This document shows, one piece after another, positions 12,941-19,395 of a DNA stretch of 19,457 nt; position 1 is the first letter of the stretch, and each line of letters opens with the position of its first letter. The DNA is from Clostridiales bacterium (GTDB taxonomy: Bacteria; Bacillota; Clostridia; Christensenellales; QALW01). The notes beneath the pieces are model-generated. The model had not been told where the DNA came from and made no database searches. It worked only from the letters and a program-made list of their open reading frames with translations. The translations under genes and the position numbers were made by a program. The DNA lies in the NCBI GenBank assembly GCA_018376855.1, contig JAHAAN010000020.1, forward strand, positions 1-19,457, given 5' to 3'.

Positions 12941-14044
12941 TTACGCATGCTTTCCCTTTATAATGCCCGTAAGCTGCGCAAGAATATCGCCGGCGCTATT
13001 GAGCGTAATATTCCCCACATTCTCACAAATCCGCTCAACATACTCAAGCTCCTTGAGCCTGTAAAGCGTTTGGTTCTCATCCATCAGCTTTGCCGTGTTC
13101 AGCAAGGATCTGGTAGACGCAACCTCCTCACGGCGGGTGATCACATTCGCCTGCGCGCGCTTTTCCGCAACCAGCACGGTGTTCATGATCTCACGGATCT
13201 CTCCGGGAAGAATAATATCCTTAACGCCGGCGTCCGTGATCTCGACAAACAGTTCTTTCTCCTTTGCTTTAAGCTTCTCAAACACAAACTCAGACATTTG
13301 ATCTTTGCTCTCAAGGATCTCATCCAGTTTATGCTTGCCTACATACTCGCGCAGCGCCAACTGCGCCGCAACATGCATTTGCTCGGCAAAGTCGTCGATC
13401 TCCGTCAGGATCTTCACATAGTCGGTTACACGGTAGCTGCATACGAAGTTAATGCGAAGCGACACTTTATCCTGCGTAAGGATCTCCTGCCCGGTAACGT
13501 CCATCTGCGTAAGCCTGGTGTCCACATAACCGACGTCGATCTTGACGCCGGTTTTCCAAAAATAATATGTTCCGGCATCCAAAATCCTGACAAATTTTTG
13601 GTTGAAGTAGAGCCTTGCCTTTTGGTACTCTAAAACCTCCACCTTGGTGTAATATACCGCTGGCAGCTTAGAGAAGATATATTCCGGCACAGACGGCTCG
13701 ACCTCCGGCGTTGAAATATCGGCTATCCTGTATTCATGCCGACCGGCAGCCTCCCAAAAGGCATACTTACCCTGACGGAGCACAGAAACAAACTTCCCGT
13801 TCACGAAATGGAGCGCCAGCTCTTCGTCCGCAACCTCGATCACCGAAACGCTGTTTGCCACCGCCTCATCCCTGAGAAGTGTATCCAACGTGCACTTGTT
13901 CGATACGATCGGCTGATCCAGCTCCGTAATTTCGATCTCTCTGCCGCTGAAAAGACGGTACTTTCCGGCTGTAAGCATTTTAACATACTTTCCGTTTTTA
14001 AAAAGAAAGCCTCTTTGGTTCTGGTTAATCATAATCTTTTTCAT
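12941..14044 (-). CDS. SPFH/band-7 (slipin-like) protein with three N-terminal repeats
   Basis: A 367-residue protein. The C-terminal two thirds (about 165-330) is an SPFH/band-7 domain (VDTRLTQMDVTGQEILTQDK, INFVCSYRVTD..., LREYVGKHKLDEIL, VEITDAGVKDIILP), followed by a helical VAEKRAQANVITRREE region. Before it lie three copies of an F-x-(N)-G-K-(Y/F)-V-x-x-L-x-x-G-x-Y-x-F element at about 15-32, 80-97 and 147-163. No membrane segment is present, so it is probably cytoplasmic or peripheral. AGGAGG lies 11 bases before ATG 14044. Slipin-like proteins are established neighbours of rtcB in RNA-repair operons, where a scaffold role has been proposed. Here it sits between the Y-RNA-like gene and rtcB. 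Confidence 0.9.
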   Translation of the reverse strand: MKKIMINQNQRGFLFKNGKYVKMLTAGKYRLFSGREIEITELDQPIVSNKCTLDTLLRDEAVANSVSVIEVADEELALHFVNGKFVSVLRQGKYAFWEAAGRHEYRIADISTPEVEPSVPEYIFSKLPAVYYTKVEVLEYQKARLYFNQKFVRILDAGTYYFWKTGVKIDVGYVDTRLTQMDVTGQEILTQDKVSLRINFVCSYRVTDYVKILTEIDDFAEQMHVAAQLALREYVGKHKLDEILESKDQMSEFVFEKLKAKEKELFVEITDAGVKDIILPGEIREIMNTVLVAEKRAQANVITRREEVASTRSLLNTAKLMDENQTLYRLKELEYVERICENVGNITLNSAGDILAQLTGIIKGKHA

Positions 14045-14231
14045 AATATGTAAAACCTCCTAAAAGTTAAAATACGGCTGCAATTTCTCATGAAACGCCT
14101 GCGGCCGAAAATTTCAGCGATCTCCCATGCAGGCGGAAAGGCGAGCTTCTGGCCTGCATACTTGATGCGCGGTATCCGTTTTCGGGCAAGGCAAGCGCTT
14201 CATTGCTTTTGGCTGAGCAATTGCACAAAAT
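14045..14231 (-). other. slipin leader region with 8-bp inverted repeat
   Basis: A stretch between the terminator at 14232 and the slipin gene. It holds ATGCAGGC (14127-14134) and GCCTGCAT (14152-14159) as perfect arms around a 17-base loop, plus two overlapping short frames (29 and 23 codons) without ribosome sites. If the upstream terminator is read through, this could be a leader regulating the slipin gene; no separate consensus promoter is visible here. Confidence 0.4.
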
Positions 14232-14266
14232 AAAAAAACGTTCCTGCGTGCTTTCGCACGCCGTTT
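14232..14266 (-). terminator. intrinsic terminator of the Y-RNA-like transcript
   Basis: Minus-strand GCGTGC-GAAA-GCACGC (14261-14246) followed by AGGAACG and seven T (14238-14232). AAACG before the stem can also pair with CGTTT at the T-tract, bulging AGGAA. It separates the tRNA-mimic region from the slipin leader. Confidence 0.8.
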
Positions 14267-14390
14267 CCTATGCCGTTTCCGGCAGATACCAAACCACTGG
14301 CGATATGCTCAAGCGAGCATACGGCGGGATTCGAACCCGCGATAAGCGGACTTGACCGGTCCTCGAGGAATTTCCCCATCTGTCGAAGCC
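14232..14390 (-). ncRNA. Y RNA-like (YrlA-type) noncoding RNA with tRNA-mimic domain
   Basis: On the minus strand a perfect T-arm GCGGGTTCGAATCCCGC (14340-14324) is followed directly by GTATGCTC-GCTT-GAGCATAT (14322-14303), an 8-bp acceptor-like stem closed by a 4-base loop instead of a CCA end. Two linker bases and a D-arm-like CAG / CTG stem with a G-TTT-GG-TA loop (about 14300-14284) come next. This order, T-arm, closed acceptor, D-arm, is that of the tRNA-like domain of YrlA Y RNAs. TCCG and CGGA on either side could form the anticodon-position stem, and TTCGaCAGAT with ATCTGcCGGAA a longer one. An upstream hairpin GGAC-CGGTCAA-GTCC (14362-14348) resembles an anticodon arm. The 5' end is not known; the 3' end is the terminator. 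No Ro60 gene is visible. Confidence 0.68.
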
Positions 14391-14401
14391 TCCAAGGCTC
14401 A

Positions 14402-14557
14402 TCAGATTGTCAAAGAGCAAGAGCTGCTTCGGGCATACACGTCGGCATCGCCTTGTGCACCGCAGTGAAAGATCTGTTCAAACACACGCTTGAAGCTTCC
14501 TTGCGAGTAGATTTTACCAATAAATTCCCCATCAAACACGGAAAAAAAGCTGCGAGC
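14402..14557 (-). other. conserved-looking leader with two overlapping small open frames
   Basis: Between the second WYL gene and the Y-RNA-like element. One frame (GTG 14539 to TGA 14402) reads VFDGEFIGKIYSQGSFKRVF and on to DADVYARSSSC...LTI, 45 residues. A second (ATG 14532 to TGA 14410) reads MGNLLVKSTRKEASSVC and on to MPEAALAL, 40 residues. Neither has a ribosome site. Both are protein-like, as expected when a DNA segment is conserved for another reason or when one frame is truly coded. It could be the 5' part of the noncoding transcript. I do not assign a gene. Confidence 0.35.
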
Positions 14558-15469
14558 TTAAAAAAGTCCGCAGCCTCTTTGCCTTTGCAGGCGTTCTATG
14601 ATTAAATTTCTAAAACGCTCCGGTTCGGTTACCTCTATCAAAGGGCCAAAGCCCAAAACGCGTATGACCATTTCCGTTTCATCGTCCTTGTCGTACCGAA
14701 TATGCACAAGGTAATGCTTTTCATCGATCCGCTCCGCCCGCTTTTCAAAGTGCGCGAAGTGAAGCATGCAGCGCTCCAAGGCATTTCTTTCATCACAAAT
14801 GCGCAAAACAACGGTTCTTTGCGGCGGCGAAGAAACCACCGACGGTGCAAAACCGCACGCCGAGCCCTTCTCACAGGAGACGATCCGCGCAAGATTAACG
14901 GTTTCTCCGTACCGGCATCCGGTACTAAGCAAGCGAAACTTATCATCCTTTTCAGAATACTCTAACCGCACCGGCAAGACCGTCATCGTCAGCAGCTTGC
15001 CTTTGCGGTTAAGCATCTGAATTTTAAGCGACTGCCTATCCCGGACAGCCGACAGCGCCGTTCTGAACCGCGCAATATAGCCTTCGTCCTGATAAGGATC
15101 GCCGTCGCCGTATTTGTCATAAATAAAGCAGTCAGCCGCCTTGAAAAGCGGCTCCACACCCTCAAGGCCGCTTATTTCCATTCCAAACAGCCTGATGCGC
15201 GGGTCAAGCGATATGGCCTTTAGCCATTGCTTTTGAAGCAGCGTCAGCGGCATTGTCGGCTTATGCTTGATCGGTGTAGACAGATCGTTCCTTGCAAGCT
15301 GCCACTTTTCGTTTTTTAACGACGGAAGGATCGTCAGCACACTTTCGCCGAACGCATTTTCACAGACTATTTTATTTAATTCTTTTTCCGAAGCGCCGCC
15401 CTCTATCATTCTTGCGATGATTTTCGCCACCGCATTATAATAAGCAGAATAAAGCTCATTAAAAATCAT
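14558..15469 (-). CDS. WYL-domain transcriptional regulator (second of pair)
   Basis: A 303-residue protein. The N-terminal helical part (1-125) includes LLQKQWLKAISLDPRIRLFG, typical of WYL proteins that pair with a second WYL protein. A WYL domain follows at about 130-205 (SLKIQMLNRKGKLLTMTVLPVRLEYSEKDDKFRLLS...VNLARI) and a WCX-like C-terminus at about 215-300. WYL domains are ligand or nucleic-acid-sensing modules in regulators of stress, defence and RNA repair. ATG 15469 overlaps the stop of the upstream WYL gene by 4 bp (ATGA), so the two are coupled and probably form a heteromeric complex. It directly precedes the Y-RNA-like region, suggesting control of the rtcB unit. Confidence 0.88.
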   Translation of the reverse strand: MIFNELYSAYYNAVAKIIARMIEGGASEKELNKIVCENAFGESVLTILPSLKNEKWQLARNDLSTPIKHKPTMPLTLLQKQWLKAISLDPRIRLFGMEISGLEGVEPLFKAADCFIYDKYGDGDPYQDEGYIARFRTALSAVRDRQSLKIQMLNRKGKLLTMTVLPVRLEYSEKDDKFRLLSTGCRYGETVNLARIVSCEKGSACGFAPSVVSSPPQRTVVLRICDERNALERCMLHFAHFEKRAERIDEKHYLVHIRYDKDDETEMVIRVLGFGPLIEVTEPERFRNLIIERLQRQRGCGLF

Positions 15470-16719
15470 CGCTCCGCCTCCTCTATTCCATACATACGGT
15501 ACATCGCCTTTAAATCCTGTTTAAAAATATTTTCAACGGTACGGTTAGAAAAATGTATGCTCACAATCCTGCAAATAAAGGTTCTGATCCAAGGCAGCAT
15601 TTCCCCTGTATCATAAACATCGGCCGCAAAACGATAGGTTCGGTCATCGACTTTTTCAACGCTGCCGATTCGTTTTTCTCGTTCCAAACGCCGAACGATA
15701 TGCTCCTCGCCATAGCCGATCCGCACCGTAAAATCAACATGCTCAAGCTGCTCCTCACCGCGGCGTTTTCTTTTGGCCGCAACGCCCCACATTTTTGTCT
15801 GCATCACGTCAAGTTCAGCCCTCAGCTCATCGAAACGCAGCGCAGGCTCCTCCATCTTAATATCGGATAAATAATCAACGCGAAAGGACTTAATTTCATT
15901 AAACTCCGGCTGGTAAGCGAGCAGATGCTGCCTGCCGTTTTGAACGCTGATAAAAATGCGCAGCGGTATAATTCTGTTTTTCCTCGGTTCACCGGCACGG
16001 CGATTCAAATTTGAAACCGTGATCGCGCGCTTTTCACGCATTGCCTGAAAAAGCTGCGCCAGTATTTCGCTGTCCATAGCGCCGGTTATGTAATGATGCT
16101 TAAACGTGAAATGATCCTGACGGATCTCCTGCTTATCAAGCAGAAACGAACCGATAACTCCGCAAGGCGCAGCCTCGGAATAAAAATTCAGCACATCGCC
16201 AAGCTCCGGCAGCGCTATGTCATCGGCTCTGCGATAAATAACCCTTCTGCCCTGCTTTTGACTTATCACGACGCCCTGCTCGATGTATTCCTTTAATTTT
16301 TTTCTAACGGTCGATTCGTCAAACATCATCGGACTTTCAAAGTTAGACAAATAATTATCAATTTGTTTTAATATCTCCGGCAAAGAAAGAGCAACTTCAG
16401 GACAATGAAGAATATCAAACAATATAAAATGCAGCGTGATATCGCCGTCCGTAAAGCTTTTGGCTTTAAGCGCTTTATAAAAAGGATTGTGCTGCATCGC
16501 CCTGCTGTCTATGGAAATAAACACATTTTTGCCTTCGGGCGTGCGCACAAAGCCCATGTGGTCTCCGAGCCAGCTTTCCATTCTGCGGCGTTCGTCGTCA
16601 TATAAACGCGCGCTTTTCTTATCGTATTCTGCGCGGCTTTTAAAACCGTAAACATAAAATTCGCGCATATAGCTGCGAATCTTCTCAAAATTCTTAATAA
16701 GCTCACTGTATGACGACAT
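15466..16719 (-). CDS. WYL-domain transcriptional regulator with N-terminal HTH (first of pair)
   Basis: A 417-residue protein. A helical N-terminus (1-80, with YVYGFKSRAEYDKKSARLYDDERRR) is followed by a winged-helix-like region (about 90-165, EILKQIDNYLSNF... STVRKKLKEYIEQGVV... RRVIYRRADD). The WYL domain is at about 215-290 (MREKRAITVSN...IIPLRIFISVQNGRQHLLAYQPE...SFRVDYL), then a WCX extension to the end (VDFTVRIGYGEEHIVRRLE, WIRTFICRIVSIHF). ATG 16719 has AAAGGGAAAA upstream. It is the first gene of the leftward RNA-repair unit. No consensus promoter was found; GCATAAT near 16750 is a weak -10. It probably senses RNA damage or another ligand, by analogy with WYL regulators. Confidence 0.88.
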   Translation of the reverse strand: MSSYSELIKNFEKIRSYMREFYVYGFKSRAEYDKKSARLYDDERRRMESWLGDHMGFVRTPEGKNVFISIDSRAMQHNPFYKALKAKSFTDGDITLHFILFDILHCPEVALSLPEILKQIDNYLSNFESPMMFDESTVRKKLKEYIEQGVVISQKQGRRVIYRRADDIALPELGDVLNFYSEAAPCGVIGSFLLDKQEIRQDHFTFKHHYITGAMDSEILAQLFQAMREKRAITVSNLNRRAGEPRKNRIIPLRIFISVQNGRQHLLAYQPEFNEIKSFRVDYLSDIKMEEPALRFDELRAELDVMQTKMWGVAAKRKRRGEEQLEHVDFTVRIGYGEEHIVRRLEREKRIGSVEKVDDRTYRFAADVYDTGEMLPWIRTFICRIVSIHFSNRTVENIFKQDLKAMYRMYGIEEAER

Positions 16720-17081
16720 ATTGTTTTCCCTTTACTTTATTAAAATCTAAGGCATTATGCAATACCGCAAAACCGCATCCTCATTTTGAACAACCGATTT
16801 TATTTACGCTTACACCTGCGCATGACCGGCAGCGGCGCCGCCGGAAAACGACCCAAACCGTACTTCTTATTATATTTCCGATTGATGCATTTTTCAAGTA
16901 CATTTAAATAAAATTAAAATGCTTCAACCGTAGATTTTCATATATAAAGATATACAAAAGAAGCAGACAGTTCCCCGACAAACCGCCACAAAACCGATGG
17001 AACACATAAATCCGCCTAAGCTTATCGCCTAAGCCGGCATCTATATGCCGGTGCCGCCACATCAACGCCCATCAATGAGGG
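16720..17081. other. 362-bp intergenic region
   Basis: No gene. It contains a strong short hairpin CCGGCAT-CTAT-ATGCCGG (17034-17051), not followed by a T-run, and a direct repeat CGCCTAAGC just before it (about 17013 and 17027). The upstream region of the WYL operon must lie in the first 100 bp. Confidence 0.5.
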
Positions 17082-17110
17082 TTGACAGCCGCTTGCCGTG
17101 AAGGTATACT
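17082..17110 (+). promoter_or_regulatory. consensus promoter in front of a gene remnant
   Basis: TTGACA (17082-17087), a 17-base spacer and TATACT (17105-17110). It is followed by GGAAAGG and an ATG at 17149, so the control region of a decayed gene is intact. Confidence 0.85.
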
Positions 17111-17148
17111 TTGCTCATATCACTTCGACAGACGGAAAGGTAAAAAAT

Positions 17149-17385
17149 ATGTTAGAGAAAATGGAAGATTTTTTTAACAGCCGCCTTGAGGATCATGACG
17201 GGCATCAGTGTTATTTTGACTCCGCTATCAGTTAATTTCGCAAATTATCCTTAAACGCCTTTTTCGGAATTACCGCCGGATACCCCTCATCCGCCGAAAT
17301 TATCTCCAAAACACCGAAGGCAGAAAACCTTAATGCTAGCTTAAAGGAGAGATTTAAATTAAACAACATTGCCGCAAAAAGATAG
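17149..17385 (+). pseudogene. remnant, N-terminus like small SAM-dependent methyltransferases
   Basis: ATG 17149 behind GGAAAGG gives MLEKMEDFFNSRLEDHDGHQ and stops at TAA 17233 after 28 residues. This opening resembles the M-L-E-K-x-x-x-F-F-x-x-R-L-D-x-Y-D-x-H start of a family of small class I SAM methyltransferases, which are more than 200 residues long. The same frame continues past the stop for 50 codons (FRKLSLNAFFGITAGYPSSA, then KERFKLNNIAAKR) to a TAG at 17383. That second part is not recognisably methyltransferase and may come from another gene. Promoter and ribosome site are intact but the product cannot be a functional enzyme. Confidence 0.45.
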
Positions 17386-18432
17386 CGCATGAAACAACGC
17401 CATCGTTATTGACTATGATAAACTGGCCAAGCCATTGTAAAAGCCAATGAGCGTGCATGAACAGGAAACAAAAACAAAAAAAATAATCAACAAGAATGAC
17501 TGAAAATCCACAAGCTTTCCGCCTCAACACTGCCTTTTACATCCTTTCAACACCTTTGGTTCGGATTTCAATTTCCGTTTATACGCAAAAGTAAAATCTC
17601 ACAGGACAGAGCAACTTATGTCTTGGAAAAAACATTAGTGATCAACATTTTAAGACTGTTTCAGATTGCATTTGCATTTTTAGCGATTTTTTCAGCATCG
17701 GGATTATTAAACCGTTTTGATTTTCAACACCGGACATTAAGGAATTTATTTTTAGGCCAAAAGCTTAAAAGCAACAAAAATAAATTGAACCTATTTTTGT
17801 TTAGTTTCAAAACAATAACGCACTTTGCTGTTGTTCTAAAGTCAACTTGATTTGACAGTGCAAAAAACGAAACTAATGCTTTTTCACTATAAAAATAAGG
17901 AAACTTCAAAACAGCTTTTCTATCAACAACATTTTATCTCAGCTACGCTAAAAAGCAATTCAATTGGAATCGTTAAGAAAGCGAGGAGAATTCCCAATCT
18001 CCCTTGTCCCCTTAGCAAAAAAAGAATTGTTTGCAAAAAGGTATAAAAGAAACAAAATAGATCTACGCAAACACTTCAGAATGATTATCTTGCGGTGATC
18101 ATTTACGTCCGTGATATAGTGGGGACGAGTGCAAACTCACACATCACCTTTTAGCTCAAACGTGAAAGAATCATTTTTTCTACAACAAAAATCAAAACAC
18201 CTTCTGCGACCATACTTCCTGTCTTCTCTGCTCTGCTCCGGCGCAGCGTTTTCCTCTCCTTCCGCCACTCTATCGGGGCAGCGGGTATTGCATACTTTGG
18301 TTTTTTGCCTATGTTTTCATGCGGAAAATTGGTGCAGAAGGTTTGAAGGAAGCCTTTAACTAAATTGTTGCTTTGTATTTTGCAACTTAATTTTTGCTAT
18401 CGAATTATAGGCAGGGAAAATTTATAAAAATC
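17386..18432. other. about 1 kb without a convincing gene
   Basis: AT-rich, with many short frames lacking ribosome sites. One possible promoter is TTGCGG with TGATATAGT (about 18089-18119), pointing right, but nothing recognisable follows. Around 18265-18360 a plus-strand piece reads YCILWFFAYVFMRKIGAEGL and EAFN before a stop, which could be the tail of a decayed small membrane protein. Overall it looks like degraded sequence. Confidence 0.5.
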
Positions 18433-18471
18433 TTGACACGCAGCTTTTTTGATATTATAATGATATCAAAA
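18433..18471 (+). promoter_or_regulatory. consensus promoter within a 9-bp palindrome (operator)
   Basis: TTGACA (18433-18438), a 17-base spacer and TATAAT (18456-18461). The -10 is framed by perfect inverted arms TTTTGATAT (18447-18455) and ATATCAAAA (18463-18471), with a 7-base centre. A dimeric repressor binding here would occlude the -10. The downstream ribbon-helix-helix-type gene is a candidate autoregulator. Confidence 0.8.
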
Positions 18472-18489
18472 TAATAAAGAGGTGTGTTT

Positions 18490-18807
18490 ATGGAGGAAAA
18501 GATCGTAAAAGCAAAAAACGGCATGGCGGTTCTGATAGGGATCATAGCCGCATATTTAGTTTCTATAGCGGCGTTGATTTTTGGTTGCATTTATGTGGAA
18601 ACCGTTGAAGTGTTGGGTGTCGCGCTGATTATACTCTCTCTGCTCTGGCTGTGTTTGGGTTGGATTTTTGCTATAGGCATTAAAGTGCTTAAGCCACAGG
18701 AGGCCTTGGTTTTAACACTGTTCGGAAAGTATATCGGCACATTAAAGGGAGAGGGCATGTTTTTTGTCAATCCTTTTGTAACGGCTGTCAACCCTGCGGC
18801 AAAATGA
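18490..18807 (+). CDS. SPFH-domain protein, N-terminal fragment
   Basis: A 105-residue piece: a charged start (MEEKIVKAKNG), two membrane segments (about 9-37 and 42-64), then the beginning of an SPFH domain (KVLKPQEALVLTLFGKYIGTLKGEGMFFVNPF) ending VNPAAK and a stop. In relatives known to me the protein continues for a variable stretch and then reads MTLNNN-x-QKINDCLGNP. That exact continuation starts here in the next frame, overlapping the stop as ATGA. The gene thus seems split by an internal deletion with a one-base shift. Two membrane segments fit an inner-membrane SPFH protein of the QmcA/stomatin type. AGAGG lies ahead of ATG 18490. Confidence 0.75.
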   Translation: MEEKIVKAKNGMAVLIGIIAAYLVSIAALIFGCIYVETVEVLGVALIILSLLWLCLGWIFAIGIKVLKPQEALVLTLFGKYIGTLKGEGMFFVNPFVTAVNPAAK

Positions 18808-19394
18808 CACTTAACAACAATAAGCAGAAGATCAATGATTGTCTAGGCAATCCGGTTGAGATCGGAATTGCGGTAATTTGGCGTGTGCAGGATACGGCAA
18901 AAGCAGTATTCAATGTGGATAATTATAAAGAATTTCTTTCTATTCAGTGTGATGCGGCGCTGCGAAACATTGTACGTATATATCCTTATGATGTGGCGCA
19001 GAATGTGGATACTACCGGAGACGGAGAGCCTGACGAGGGTTCGCTTCGAGGTTCCAGTGAGATTGTAGCAGCACGGATCCGTGAGGAAATTCAAAATCGC
19101 GTAGAAAATGCAGGGTTGCAAATTATAGAAGCGCGTATCACTTATTTGGCTTATGCGCCCGAGATCGCAGCTGTAATGCTTCAGCGGCAGCAGGCTTCCG
19201 CAGTGATCGACGCCCGCAAGATGATTGTAGACGGCGCGGTTGGCATGGTGGAGATGGCGCTTAACCGGCTTGGGGAAAACGGCGTAGTGCGGCTGGACGA
19301 GGAACGCAAGGCGGCAATGGTTTCTAATCTGTTGGTGGTGCTCTGCGGTAATAAGGATGCGCAGCCTGTTGTAAATTCAGGAAGTTTGTACTGA
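18804..19394 (+). CDS. SPFH-domain protein, C-terminal fragment
   Basis: A 196-residue piece: MTLNNNKQKINDCLGNPVEI, WRVQDTAKAVFNVDNY, CDAALRNIVRIYPYD, an acidic loop (DTTGDGEPDEGS), SSEIVAARIREEIQNRVENA, IEARITYLAYAPEIAAVMLQ, and a C-terminal helix MIVDGAVGMVEMALNRL. These are the body of an SPFH/band-7 domain and its coiled C-terminus. ATG 18804 overlaps the preceding stop (ATGA) but has no ribosome site, so it depends on coupling or is untranslated. Without the membrane anchor it would be soluble. It is followed at one base by a small DNA-binding-type gene, a pairing I recall in other Bacillota. Confidence 0.75.
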   Translation: MTLNNNKQKINDCLGNPVEIGIAVIWRVQDTAKAVFNVDNYKEFLSIQCDAALRNIVRIYPYDVAQNVDTTGDGEPDEGSLRGSSEIVAARIREEIQNRVENAGLQIIEARITYLAYAPEIAAVMLQRQQASAVIDARKMIVDGAVGMVEMALNRLGENGVVRLDEERKAAMVSNLLVVLCGNKDAQPVVNSGSLY

Positions 19395-19395
19395 T

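Noticed and set aside
11880..13064. 394-codon open frame on the plus strand
   Set aside because: Antisense to rtcB and the slipin end; a codon-bias shadow without start signals.
12947..13633. 228-codon plus-strand frame
   Set aside because: Antisense to the slipin gene and without start signals.
14320..14400. A conventional tRNA-Asp(GTC) reading using the GGAC-CGGTCAA-GTCC hairpin
   Set aside because: U33 is replaced by G, there is no 5' acceptor strand upstream and no CCA. The acceptor strand pairs downstream instead, which fits a closed tRNA mimic.
14270..14605. 111-codon plus-strand frame containing AGFEPAISGLD
   Set aside because: The complement of the T-arm and leader of the tRNA-mimic region; no ribosome site. 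The same kind of artefact as over the tRNA operon.
17623..18359. Three plus-strand frames of 60-76 codons
   Set aside because: AT-rich, no ribosome sites, no recognisable motifs; treated as noncoding.
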